Positions 34,640-45,612 of a DNA stretch of 64,000 bases are shown piece after piece. The DNA is from Epiperipatus broadwayi (taxonomy: Eukaryota > Onychophora > Udeonychophora > Euonychophora > Peripatidae). Under the pieces are notes generated by a model. It was not told the origin of the DNA, made no database searches, and was given only the letters and a program-made list of their open reading frames with translations. Position 1 is the first letter of the stretch. The number at the start of each line of letters is the position of its first letter. The stretch is taken from NCBI GenBank assembly GCA_028023455.1, contig JAQFVV010000037.1, forward strand, positions 248,001 through 312,000. The letters are read 5' to 3'. The position numbers and the translations under genes were made by a program.

Positions 34640-34930
34640 TATCTTTAAGTTAGCATATCATTAGTCCATTTAATCCTCTAGTTAGTCACGTTTGGTTAAA
34701 TTTTGAGTCTCATGTCTCTCCCTGTTTGGAGCCGGCTCGCAGATTAAATTAAGGCACATGAGTAACCTCAGAAATGTTCTTCATAGGGTTTTAAGCCATA
34801 GAGCACTGGTGAATAGGTTAAGGCTTGATAGAACCTGGAATCTCACCATTCTATTCGATTGGTTTTAAGGTATTTTGTCTGGACTCTAGGTTTCGTTATA
34901 TGAAAGTTCTGACCATTACAATATATAGAG
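34640..34930 (+). repeat. Repeat family X, plus-strand copy
   Basis: Aligned by eye with the reverse complement of 37880-38140. Shared blocks in order: GAGTCT, GCCGGC with TAAATTAAG 10-15 bp later, ATGT..TTCATAGGG, TAAG.CAT.GAG and AGG..TGAT. Divergence is high (roughly a third of sites). Confidence 0.5.
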
Positions 34931-37870
34931 GAAAAAATTGATATAGATAATAAAACTAGATCACTATATATAATAAATTAATATATTTAGCATAGATATC
35001 AATAGCATCACTCAATTGACTCATAAAATCTATTTAAAATATATATATATATCAAACTAGAAAAAAATGGTGATGCAATAATGAACAGAGTTGACAAGCA
35101 TTAGAAAAAATTTAGAGTTGAAATTATTGAGAATTGCATATTTTATAAAATATTAATAGACAAAAGTTTTTCATATGCCATTCAGGCTTTTGTAAATTTT
35201 AACAATTATAAAATTAATGTCAATTTCAATATTTGCTAATGGACAAAATATCCAGAATACTTTTTGATGAAATATCTAAAATTGTTTTAATTTTTGTATT
35301 TACTAATTGAAAATGTTATTTTGAATTTTCAATAAAATTCGAAATTTGTATTTCTTTTTTGTCAGGCAAAATATCAGACCACTTTTTGATGAAACATCTT
35401 ATTTATTAATTGCAAATGTTTTTTTATTTTGCACTTTTTAAAATTTAATTTTTTTATTGAATAAAATATTTGAAACAGTTTCATCAACGAAATATCTAAA
35501 ATTGTATACCATTTGAGTGTGCCAGTTGTGGCTCCTTTAGTACCAAAAAATGGCACCCAATGTACTGTTGTCATAGTAGAGACCTTTACCAATGCTTCCT
35601 AAACTAATGATCCTTAAACTCTATGAAAATCATCCAGACAAATAAAAATGATATAGTCAATTATATTTAGAGATAGCAACTGTTAAAATATCAATAATTC
35701 ACATACAAAAATCAACCATTGTATAAATATTGCACAAATTTATTAACAATTTATGAAACCTTTCAGATTTTTTTGTTATAATTTACATTAAAAAAACAAC
35801 TTTTCTCTTGCAAATGAAATGTATTAGTAATAAAAAAAACATTTTGTTATGACTTCTATTGGGCCTTTAGTTATTGGTTTCTTTCACTATGCTACATGAG
35901 ATGATCTGTTTATATAATTGATTTCAATTCTGAGATTTTATAAAAATAAATTTTTACTAGATTTACAGGAAGAAAGATGGATACGCACTACATTAAAAGA
36001 TGCTACTAGTCTTTGCAAGCATCTATCTAATTCTACTGTAATGAATTTACTATAATTGGATATAAAAAAAATCATGTGAAAATTTAAATGGATTGTACAA
36101 TGCAATAAAGACTAACAAACCTAAAAGTTAAGAAAGCATACATTATCTTCAGTATAATTATCACAACTAAGACAAGATGCAGTCTCTTACAAGTCATTAT
36201 TACTTCCATATACTTTTTGAAATGTAAATTCTTTAATAAGGAGAAGAGATTTAAAAAAACTATAGCTGCTGCAATATGGAATGAACTTATTGAAATCTGT
36301 TTTAAAATTATGAATTTCTCATCTCTTAATGAGACAGTTAATTTAATTAAAAAATTTATCAAAAATGTAATTTCAATAATTTGCAAGCTATAATTATGTT
36401 ACTAAAAATTTCTTACATAATATTCATTTCTTATTTGTATCTTTCAGATTACAATAATTATTTTTGTGTAAAACATCTGTATATGAATTGGTTTTCTATC
36501 TTAATAAAATTCTTTAAAAATGTGTGTGAAATAAAATAATGAGAATAATATTTAGTTATTTTAACCTTAATTTAAAAGCTATCTAATAACTCTTTTAAAA
36601 AATATTGCTGTATGAGAAATATAAAAATTTAATGAATGCTAATGTATATAATAAAAAAATGAGAATAAATATTAATAATAAATTTCATTTTCTTACTAAT
36701 GCTGGTTTTCTCTCTTTTTTTAAATAATTTTCTCAATTTATAGTCAGTAGCTCAACTCAAGTTAATATTTTAGCATCAAAGTGACCCCTTCCTCCCCTTC
36801 TTTTTTTTAAAGCTGGCAAATAATGTTAACTGTAAATCATTCATGAAATCTAAACAGGTATTCTTTCTCTGTTTCATTAGATAGATTAAGATGAGACTAT
36901 CATTTTAAAATTTAAATTAAAAATTTATTTTGGAAATATATATATAAGCACATTTAAACATAGAAATGCCTTAAAGTTTCTGTATACAGAAGAAATTTAA
37001 AGAAATCTAGGATTGTGAAGTGTTAAGTCCATGAAGATTAAGTTATCTCCTGAACTGATATACATATATTATGCAAATAATATTGCACGTGTTAAATTGA
37101 TATCCTTTATTAATACTGACAACCTAAAAATTAGCATTCATTTATAAAGCAACAGGTGTTCCATTTTTGTTTTTCTTTCTAAAATTAAACAAACAGAAAA
37201 CAGATGGTTGAATTCTTATAAATACATATATATGAAAGTTAAATAATTCACATTTCACAATAATAATCTAATAAAAATAATTTACAACCAATAATTGCAA
37301 TTTATAATTAATCAAGAACAGAATAAAAATGGTATTAAGTCTTTCCCCCTGTCCCTAGTTTAGGAATTGTAGACAGCAAACATACAGTAAGATTTATTGC
37401 TTACTGGATGATTCCAATATTAGAACATGTTTAACTTAAAGCTGAATTTAAATATTGGTGATAAAAATTCTATTTTTAATTTTATGCATTATTTTAATTT
37501 ATAAATATAGATTTCATCCATTTATTGAAATGTTAGAAAATTATATTCGTTATTTGTTTAAAAGGTCATGTGATATTCAACCGCTAAAATTCCATTCAAA
37601 TAAATAAGCTTGCATTTTTTTTTTTTTAATTTCTTCAGCAGAGAATCAATTAAAAAGTGTTAAGTCATGAGTCCTCCAATCTACTATTATACTAAGTTTG
37701 GCAGAATAAAAATTTGAATGAATTAATGCTCAGAGTAATTTAACCCAATGTTAAGAGTAAGAGACTTAAAGAACTGATTTTTTTTTTTGTCCCTACTTTC
37801 AGCTAAAAGCAAAAGAAACTCATTTTGATAATTAATAATATAACTGTCATATTTGTACACTCATGCAACA
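34931..37870. other. AT-rich intron sequence, nothing recognised
   Basis: Frames at 35374-35592 and 36084-36386 (minus) are low-complexity and lack family features. No RNA gene seen. Confidence 0.5.
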
Positions 37871-37879
37871 AAATCCAAA

Positions 37880-38760
37880 GTCTTGGCAAATTCCCTAAAG
37901 CTGATCTAGATGAGGGGTTGAGACCTCGAATCAGATCACACCTCAGTTCCTCCTCCAACACTCCATGACTTACTGCCCTATGAATGACATGTATAAGATT
38001 ACACTCGGAATTTCTTAATTTACATGCCGGCAGTAGTAAAGGGTAAAACATTAGACTCCGGGGTGAATTAACTCTTATATCTATGACTCAACTAAACAGA
38101 CACATCTATGGCTTATGAGATATTTAATAATTTGATAATCAAACCCAGATTGACAATGCATAGTTATTTAATTCACTAAAATATTAATAAAATTAATATG
38201 ATTTGAATGAATTGAAATGCTATAAAAAATACATTAAACAATATTACATTTTATATCTTTTAATAAAACCATATCAATTATTAAGACAGCTATCCCTCTG
38301 TGCATTGAAATTCACCACAGGTGTTACAATTAGATGAGTGAGTTACAGTATCTCATCTTATGCATGGGACAATTAGATTGGAACTTATTCCATTAACAAT
38401 TATATTACAGTATAATCTACGGTTTAAATTATGCTTAATTCATGCTATGAGATACCTATAAAATTTGTGGAGTTAACTTGCAAGAGTAAATTATAACTAC
38501 CCTAGGTACCTCGAAGTTTGCCTAAATTAGCTCTCTATACAGATTATTATTACATAATTAGATTGTGCATTCAAATCAAAGTTGAATTTATTAATATTAA
38601 TGGTGGAATCAACTGGGATCTGTTATAGCGAAGTTTCTGATACTATAGTACTATATTTACCAAAATAAAATGGCGTCTCGAATGTGTTTCCTCATCGGAT
38701 TTATCAACTCAATGATGGGTTCCCGTGGACTGTACAACTTGCCCTGAGAAAAGAACATTT
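37880..38760 (-). repeat. Repeat family X, minus-strand copy
   Basis: The minus strand of 37880-38140 matches 34640-34930, and 38140-38720 probably continues the match more weakly (both have GACGCCATTT followed by T/A-rich DNA). The 82-codon frame here (37803-38051 minus) is not conserved as a frame in the other copy, so it is not called as a gene. Confidence 0.45.
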
Positions 38761-38782
38761 TTTTGTTCTGGAGGTCTGATTC

Positions 38783-39022
38783 GCTTGAAACATGAATAAT
38801 CTGGACCCTCGTGTACCAGTTCTAAGAAAAGCAATCAGAAAACGAATATGGAATGGCCTTATACCAAATTCCCATAAACAACTTCATATATGCATATAGC
38901 AAGCTTGAAACCTAAACTATCTGGACCTTCGTATTCTAGTTCTAAGAAAAGCTATCAGACAATGAATATGGAAATGCCTTATACCAAATCCCCATAAACA
39001 ACTACATATATGTGTATAGCAA
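38783..39022. repeat. Tandem duplication, 120-bp unit, two copies
   Basis: GCTTGAAACATGAATAATCT and its partner GCTTGAAACCTAAACTATCT begin units at 38783 and 38903. Both run through TTCTAAGAAAAGC and CCTTATACCAAAT to ATATAGCAAG or GTATAGCAAG. Confidence 0.9.
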
Positions 39023-41020
39023 GATGCAGATGCACTGCGTGATTTATAAAGAATACATTCACCATGCTAATGACCATCCATCATTATCAAATCTACAATG
39101 TGCTAAATCTATAGCTTCTTTCCATTAAACTATTGTATACCAGTCCATAAGTTAGCATACTCGAACATGCTAAAGAAAGAGATTAATTAAGTGATCTAGC
39201 TTATAATTAATCTTTATAGTTTTTATTACAAATTCTATGGAGGAATAAAGCATAATAAGGACTTATGTATTTAATTTAAATATGCCTTAGAATATCGCTC
39301 TTGCGTTAGGTAACAATATTTTATTAATATGAGCAAACCTACTTTTACTCAGCTACTACATAATAACTATTAAATATACATATAATAGGTTTCCGATTTG
39401 TAATTGCCTGTGGGTGGGCTTTAATGCCTATAAATTATCTATAGAGAGCCTCTAATCATTTCTCTCCAACCCCCTCTACAGAATCTGAGTATCAATCTCC
39501 CCTCTGAATAAGTCATAGCATAAATTCATAATAAATATAATAAATTATAATAAGGCATAACCGCAGATAAAAAGATATTTAGGTATAGTTTAAATTTAAT
39601 AAGAGTTACATTATTAAGTTCTTTTACTTTAAAAGAATTATGCAAGTTTTACAAAGTAGTTATTATTACATTATTTGAAGAAATTAGATACAATTTAGCT
39701 TAATGACAGAATATATTCCATAGAGAAAGTTTAAATAATAAGTTTGTGCACATTTATACATAACTAGCTTAGAGTTATTTAAAAGATTAATAATGAGAGT
39801 TTATTAAAGAGCTCTGAGGATTATTTTACCAATCTTCTCTGCTGAGGCAGTTAGGCACTTCTCTGCTGGGCTGGTCTGTTCATTTTCACTTTCTGGGAAG
39901 GCTGCTGGTCCATCATGACTCGTCCCCCACAAGAGCAGATAGCAATGGGTTGCTGTTTAGCCTTCGCTTTTCATTTTACTAATGGGCATAGCTCCCTACA
40001 GTGTTACAAGTTAAAATTATCTAGCATCCGACCTAATTTAATTCCAATCAAGGGTTTTATAAGAACACTCCCCCTCTGCCAACATCATGATTTGTTTACA
40101 AGTTGAGACAAATTTTTAATTTTTATTTTATATGTGTGCTATAAATGTTACAAACAAAACCATCACCTCTGTAATTTCAGAAAAATAATTAATTGACAAA
40201 AATAGCGTCAGTTACCTAGCTTTCTCTTTGTTACAAAAATAAACTTAATATCTTTTAAGTCTACTCTTGTTTTTACAGATTTTAAAGCCCAGGTGTGGTC
40301 AGCTAATTTTCAAAAAATAAAATCATTTTACAAAAACAGATTTTAACTTGGTAAACATTTTATTATATACATGAGTCGGTCAACTTAGAAACTATAATTT
40401 TTTTTATGCAAAGAGAGCTAATTATAATTAGTGTACAAGATTTATCATCTTTGAGAAATAAATAAAACTTTAAAAAAAACCAACAAAGTTAGAAATCTAT
40501 AACTCTGCAAGCTTCTTTCATATATAAATATGTGTGAAAATTCACATATCGGGTAATGTTTAACTTTATTACCTTAAACTTTATAATTATGTTTGCCTTA
40601 TTTATAGAAACGATTTAACATTATTTGCAAGACGCATTTATAAGATATACGCACACACTCGCATATACGTATTATTATACCTTTTTATTAAGCTCTTTTA
40701 ATTAATATATGCAAACTTGGGGATTTAAACTTGGAACTATATAATACTATGAAACATAGTTGGTGAAATGATATGATAGATAAAGAATACTGTTTCAATA
40801 ACAAATCAAAATAATATGTTTAGACTGACAGGTTGAGGTTCATTGTTATATCTGACTTCCTGAATGACTGACTACATGACAAAATATTGAACCAATAATA
40901 CTTCTAATCTTTATCCATCATTCTTTGCCACTTCTTTAGTCAGATCACCTTTTTTTTGTTCAGGCAGTCATGTGATCACCAGAAATGAAAGTTCCTGGAT
41001 CAATTTTCAGCCAAGTAATC
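39023..41020. other. Intron sequence, no gene recognised
   Basis: A moderately GC-richer patch at 39820-40100 (CTTCTCTGCTGAGGCAGTTA) has a 63-codon frame of no recognisable kind. The rest is AT-rich. Confidence 0.45.
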
Positions 41021-41087
41021 AAAGGTGGAGGGTGCTAAGAATCCTCTGATTGCGGATCCAACCTGCCATTTGATGATGACTTTTTAT

Positions 41088-41736
41088 TTAGGTACTTACA
41101 ACTGCAGATCACTTTCAAGTGAAGGGAGATTGCAAGAATTAGAACTGTCTTACATTAAATGGGACATTATTGGACTTTGGGAAGTTAGAAAAAAAAGGTG
41201 AAGAGATAATTGATTTAAAAAGTGGACATATATTCTATTATAAAGGCACAAATATTGGAAGTATAAGTGGAGTAGGATTCATTATAAATATAAAGTGGAA
41301 GAACAATATTGTGGAGATTGATGGTGTATCAGACAGAGTGGCAAGATTAGTTATACAACTTAATAGCAGATACCGAATGCAGATAATTCAGGTTTATGCT
41401 CCAACAAGTTCTCATAGTGATGAAAGTAGTAGAAGATTTTTATATGGAAGTACAAAAGACTTTTGATTAGAGTAAACAACATTTTAAAATTGTTATGGGA
41501 GACTTTAATGCAAGAATTGGTAAACAAATGAAAGATGAAAGTACCGTAGGTAATTTTGGTTATGGTAATAAAAATAAAAGAGGACATAGACTAGTAGAAT
41601 TTGCAGAAAAAAACAACAACTTTATATTATGAATTCTTTTTTTGAAAAAAATGCTAAAAGGAAATGGACATGGAAGCATCCAAATGAAGGTACAGCAGAG
41701 TTGGATTATATTTTGACTTACAGAAAATACATATTT
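41088..41736 (+). pseudogene. RTE endonuclease domain, copy 2 (broken)
   Basis: YNCRSLSSEGRLQELE-like start, then the GEEIIDLKSG and GTNIGSISGVGFIINIKWK segments (41170-41466), IIQVYAPTSSHSDE, and after a shift MGDFNARIG (about 41500) and WTWKHPNEGTAELDYIL (about 41665-41715). Frameshifts in two places, and the 125-bp insertion interrupts the end of the domain. The E..R site seen in copy 1 (CEARR) reads WEVRK here. Confidence 0.75.
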
Positions 41737-41861
41737 ACATTAATTTTATAATAAATTGTGATTTAATTTGAAGAAGCTCTGCTGTTATGCGCTGATTTTT
41801 GCATTAAAATTATAAATATATAGTAGGCAGCTGAGTGTGAAATAATTTCTATTTACAATTT
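41737..41861. mobile_element. 125-bp insertion inside RTE copy 2
   Basis: Copy 1 reads ACATATTTCAAGATTG where copy 2 has ACATATTT, about 125 extra bases, then CAAGATTG. The bases ATTT lie at both edges and may be a target duplication. The insert (TTATGCGCTGATTTTTGC in its middle) has no obvious terminal inverted repeat. Probably a small MITE or SINE scrap. Confidence 0.6.
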
Positions 41862-42090
41862 CAAGATTGTAATGTTCTTAATAAATTTAACACAGGAAGT
41901 GATCATCGATTAGTAAGATACGTGTTAATGCAAAACTAGAGAGACAAAAATTATTAAGAAAAACAATATTTACAGTTGATATTCCTAATCTTCAGAAACA
42001 TTCTAATAAAATGAATTTAAATTAGAACTTACAAATCGGTTTCAAGTATTAGTAGATTTTGAACATGATTCAGATCTGAATGAAATTAAT

Positions 42091-43790
42091 ATGAAAATAA
42101 CTGATACACTTTTAAAAACTGCAACAAAGATAGCTGATAAAAAGAAGCAGCAATTGATCAATAAAATTTCTACTAAGACTAGAGAATTTATGAAGAAAAA
42201 AAGGAATATGAAGATATACAAAAATGATGCATTAAAAAGGATTGAATATCTCGAATTTTGTAAAATGGTGCAAAAAAGAGTTGAAAATAATATAAGAATG
42301 TATAACTATAAACTAGCAAGGAAAGTAATAAAAGTTTCAAGAGTGTAAAACAATATTTTGGTATTGATAGGAAATTTATATCTGCAATAAAAAAAAAAAG
42401 ATGGAATTATTACTAAAAAGAGAGATGACATCATGAAATGAGAAGAAGACTTTTATCAAGAATTATAAAGTAATAAAGAACAAGTACTTCCTATATCTAT
42501 TACATCTTCCGAATTGACGAGAATTTTAAATGAAGTGAGACATACAATTAAATGTATGAAGAAAGGAAAGGTTCCAGGTAATGATATATTAAAAAAAAGC
42601 AGGTGCAGAAATAGAATTTTTTTTTAGCAGTTATATGCCAAATGTCTAAATGATAAAGATGTACCAGATGATTGGAAGAATGCAGTATTAATATTAACAT
42701 TTTAAAAAGGTGATAAAAGAGATATTTGAAATTACAGACCTATCAGTCTTTTATCAGTTTTATGCAAAAAATTTTATCAAGTTAATTACAACTCATCTAC
42801 AGAGAACATTGGATTTCCATCAAAGTGGTTTTAGTATAGCAGATCATATCCAGGTATTGAGAGAAGTTACAGAAAGGACAAATGAATATGAGTTGCCATT
42901 ATGCTTTGGATTTGTAGATTATGAAAAGGCATTTGATTCTATAAACATTTATTCAGTGATTAAGGCATTGGATCATCAAGGTGTAGATCCAGAATAGTCA
43001 TATTTTAAAGAATATTTATAAAAATGCAACAGCAACAATTAGATTACATAATGATACTGGGAAAGTCAAGATTGAGAAGGGTGTAAGACAGGGTGACTCC
43101 ATATCTCCAAAACTTTTTACAGCAGTGTTGCAAGAAGTATTTTGTGAATTAAAATGGGAAGCTAAAGAAATGAAAGTAAATGGAGATTATTTAAGTCATT
43201 TAGATTTTGCAGATAATGTAGTTGTTTTTGCAAATAATGCTTTAGAGCTGCAGGAAATGTTGCAGGAGTTGTCAGATGAAACTAGGATTAAAGATAAATG
43301 TTAAAAAGACTAAAGTAATGTTTAATGGATTTTCTCAAAATATGAAAGATTATGATGAGTTAGAAGAGGTTAACAGTTAAAAATACCTTGGTCAGATTAT
43401 TAATACAGATGGAAACATAATGGATGAAATTAATCATAGAATTAAACTTGCTTGGAGTGCTTTTGGTAGAAATAGCATAATGTGTTTGAAAAGGAAGATT
43501 TTTAATAAATGTGTTTTACCAGTTCTTACTTATGGATCTGAGACTTGGACACTTAATAGAAGAGCAATACAGATCAGACCACTCAAAGAAGTATGGAGAG
43601 ATGCATGTTGGGAGTAACAAGAAGAGATCGAAAACGCAATATATGGGTAAGAGAACAAACAGATGCTACTGACCTCATTGAAAAAATTAAAAGACTGAAG
43701 TGGAGTTGGGCTGGACATATTACTAGAAGAGATGATAATAGATGGGCAATTGAAATCTTAAACTGGATTCCATGAGATTGTAAAAGACCC
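42091..43790 (+). pseudogene. RTE reverse transcriptase and C-terminal domain, copy 2 (broken)
   Basis: 42091-42348 is the linker with basic helices. 42710-42997 holds the fingers and motif A (HQSGFSIADHI, LCFGFVDYEKAFDSI). GVRQGDSISPKLF follows at about 43080, then LDFADN at 43203-43217, where the last catalytic Asp is Asn. 43420-43617 gives INHRIKLAWSAFGRN and VLPVLTYGSETWTLN; 43593-43775 gives MLGVTRRDRKRN and LKWSWAGHITRRDDNRW, the typical RTE C-terminus. Stops and shifts throughout. Confidence 0.8.
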
Positions 43791-43936
43791 AGAAAGAGAC
43801 CACATGTGAGATGAATGGATGAAATAAGAAAGTGTGCAGGGGTGATATGGAGAAGGTAAAGATTGGAAAAGATGGATTGAATTTGGAGAGACCTTCATCC
43901 TGCAGTGGATTGACAATGGTTAATGATGATGATATA

Positions 43937-44600
43937 TATAAAACAACAACAAGAAAAAAATCATTAGCCCTAATCCACTAAATCACTAGAGGTATTCCAA
44001 CACTACTATTTGGAATTAATCTTATAGTCATAATTAACTCAACAATTAAAACATTACATAACCATACATTTCTTTTCCTTACACAAGCTATTAAAATAAT
44101 AGCAACTCTTTTGACAATTAAATGACTGGAATTACTTGCTAAATCAACTATTGGTGGTATTACAACATTGCATGACATTCCTAACAATTTTTTTCTTTAC
44201 ACAAATTGCTGTAGTCTTATATACCAGACTTCAACTTTTAATGATCTTTGCTTGCTGGAGTTATTACCATTACAGATAAAAGATTATAATTAAAAAAGAA
44301 AAAATATATTTAGAATTATAATTATTAAAATTCAAATATATATATATTAATCTCTGATACCAAGAAATTAAATAATTATTTGCCAAGTCGACAATTTTGA
44401 TTTGGAGTTGTTTGCCTAAAAATAGTTGGAGAGAAATACTGAAAATAATTGGACTGAACTTCTCTTTATTTCTAACAATGATTTTAAGCATTAGAAAGCA
44501 AATAAGTTACAACGTAAAATAAAAGAAATTAAAATCCCATTGATTATATAACTAAAATAATGTTTATATGGAATATAGTTTTACTTCTCAAAATTATTTA
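43937..44600. other. AT-rich intron sequence, nothing certain
   Basis: Follows the LINE tail. The stretch 43980-44220 has few stops in one plus frame if TGA is read as Trp, which raised the idea of a mitochondrial insertion, but no gene could be identified. Confidence 0.4.
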
Positions 44601-44603
44601 AAC

Positions 44604-44770
44604 AAAAAAAAAAACATTTATAATTGTTTAATAGAGAAGAAGATATAAATTAATATTAATTTTATGAAGGCTATGAATGTGAGGCATGGGCCCTCGAAAA
44701 CGTTAAGCCGATAAACTTTAATATTAATTTATATCTTCTCTATTAAACAATTATAAATAAGTGTTTTTTA
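44604..44770. repeat. Palindrome with arms of about 50 bp and a 57-nt loop
   Basis: The left arm (44604-44660; ATAATTGTTTAATAGAGAAG then ATATAAATTAATATTAA) is the reverse complement of 44718-44770, with a 3-base extra GAA in the left arm and CTT in the right. The loop (44661-44717) is the only GC-richer part and reads GGCTATGAATGTGAGG, CATGGGCCCTCGAAAACGTT, AAGCC. Likely a miniature foldback transposon or a retroelement terminus. Confidence 0.8.
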
Positions 44771-44934
44771 TTTATATGGAAATATGAAATTGTTTAAATA
44801 TTTCATGGCAAAAACATAGTAAGTTTCAAATTCTAATGAAAATACAATTACAATCTCAAGCTGTTTTTTTTTAAAAAGATAAAATACGAAATTGAGGTTA
44901 CAAAGTCAATAACCAGGTTTTGATTGAAACAGTA

Positions 44935-45112
44935 GCACACTCAGATAAAACAGGTTCTTCAGCTTTTATAATCACAAGTGAATGCCAGATAAAACTAAAA
45001 AAAAGTAAAGCAGCATCACTAGCAATAAAAAAGGACAAAACTAGACTTTTTTCATATGTCATAGCATCGGCCAGGACGCGAACCCACAACCTCTCGGCTA
45101 ACAATACTTTTA
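44935..45112 (-). repeat. tRNA-derived SINE relic
   Basis: On the minus strand TTAGCCGAGAGG (A-box-like) is followed closely by GTGGGTTCGCGTCCTGGCC, a strong B-box match, then GATGCTATGACATATG and an A/T-rich body. The A-box to B-box distance is much shorter than in a tRNA, so it is a truncated or deleted copy. The 68-codon frame on this strand is incidental. Confidence 0.5.
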
Positions 45113-45361
45113 TCTAAATAATTGCTTCAAAAACAGTCCTCCCCCAATAATTGGTAGTAAGCCATCATTAATCAGGACTGTATAAGAAATATTTTTATTA
45201 TTAATTTGGTTCATTATTATTACTAGCGGAGAATATTAATAATATTGAATAATATTACATTTCTGTAGCAACTATAAAAGGAAATTAATTTTATTAATGA
45301 CTAGTTGTTTAAATACTAATAAAAAAACATATATAATGGTATTTTTCACTTCTCTCAATAA

Positions 45362-45478
45362 TGTGACTTAGTGCAGTGATAGAGCGGCAAATTCTAGAGC
45401 TCAAGATCCATATATCAGTTTAGTTGCCACATCTGATGCTAAAACTTCATATGAATTCCTGAGCAATAAATAAACCAC
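45362..45478 (+). repeat. SINE family S, copy 1
   Basis: Head TTAGTGCAGTGATAGAGCGG (A-box-like), GAGCTCAAGATCC (weak B box), then CACATCTGATGCTAAAAC and the tail CATATGAATTCCTGAGCAAT. The same tail occurs at 54870 and 54975, so it is a family. Confidence 0.6.
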
Positions 45479-45499
45479 TTTATTATTTAATCTTGCATG

Positions 45500-45612
45500 A
45501 TTTAGTGCATCAGTGCCCTGTGTGATTTGGTGCAGTAATAGAGTATCTCCAGATCAATCTGATACCCCCCCCCCGCACCCAAATTTTTTATGAATTAAGC
45601 AATAAAGTCATT
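45500..45612 (+). repeat. SINE family S, copy 2
   Basis: Head TTTGGTGCAGTAATAGAG, CCAGATCAATCTGATACC, a run of nine C near 45567, and tail TTATGAATTAAGCAATAAAG. Adjacent to and in the same orientation as copy 1. Confidence 0.55.

Larger units (their letters stand above)
30861..34930. other. Mixed-composition block, probably a degraded retroelement
   Basis: Patches of higher GC alternate with AT-rich DNA (30900-31165, 32100-32310, 32700-33070, 33440-33510, 34690-34920). It carries a fifth copy of the 18-bp motif at 32700-32717 and, at about 34640-34930, one copy of repeat family X, whose other copy is at 37880-38140 in opposite orientation. A 61-codon frame (30976-31161) and a 108-codon frame (32707-33033) have no family features I recognise. 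No reverse transcriptase or integrase motif was found. Confidence 0.35.
41027..43936 (+). mobile_element. RTE-type LINE, copy 2 (degraded, 5' truncated)
   Basis: Plus-strand counterpart of copy 1, sharing sequence from GGAGGGTGCTAAGAATCC to CCTGCAGTGGATTGACAATG and a short TGATGATGATAT tail. Upstream of 41027 it has no likeness to the region upstream of copy 1, so it looks 5' truncated. It contains a 125-bp insertion near 41737-41861. Opposite orientation to copy 1 at 12-kb distance makes the pair a potential large inverted repeat in the N4BP2-like pre-mRNA. Confidence 0.85.

Noticed and set aside
43978-44220. Possible nuclear copy of mitochondrial DNA (ND2-like wording when TGA is read as Trp)
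   Set aside because: The resemblance is limited to short generic stretches (GINLM, FLFLTQAI); one frame has a TAA upstream, and no neighbouring mitochondrial gene or tRNA is seen.
44661-44717. Hammerhead ribozyme in the palindrome loop
   Set aside because: The CTGANGA core is absent (CTATGAAT instead); only the GAAA side and a possible stem II are present.
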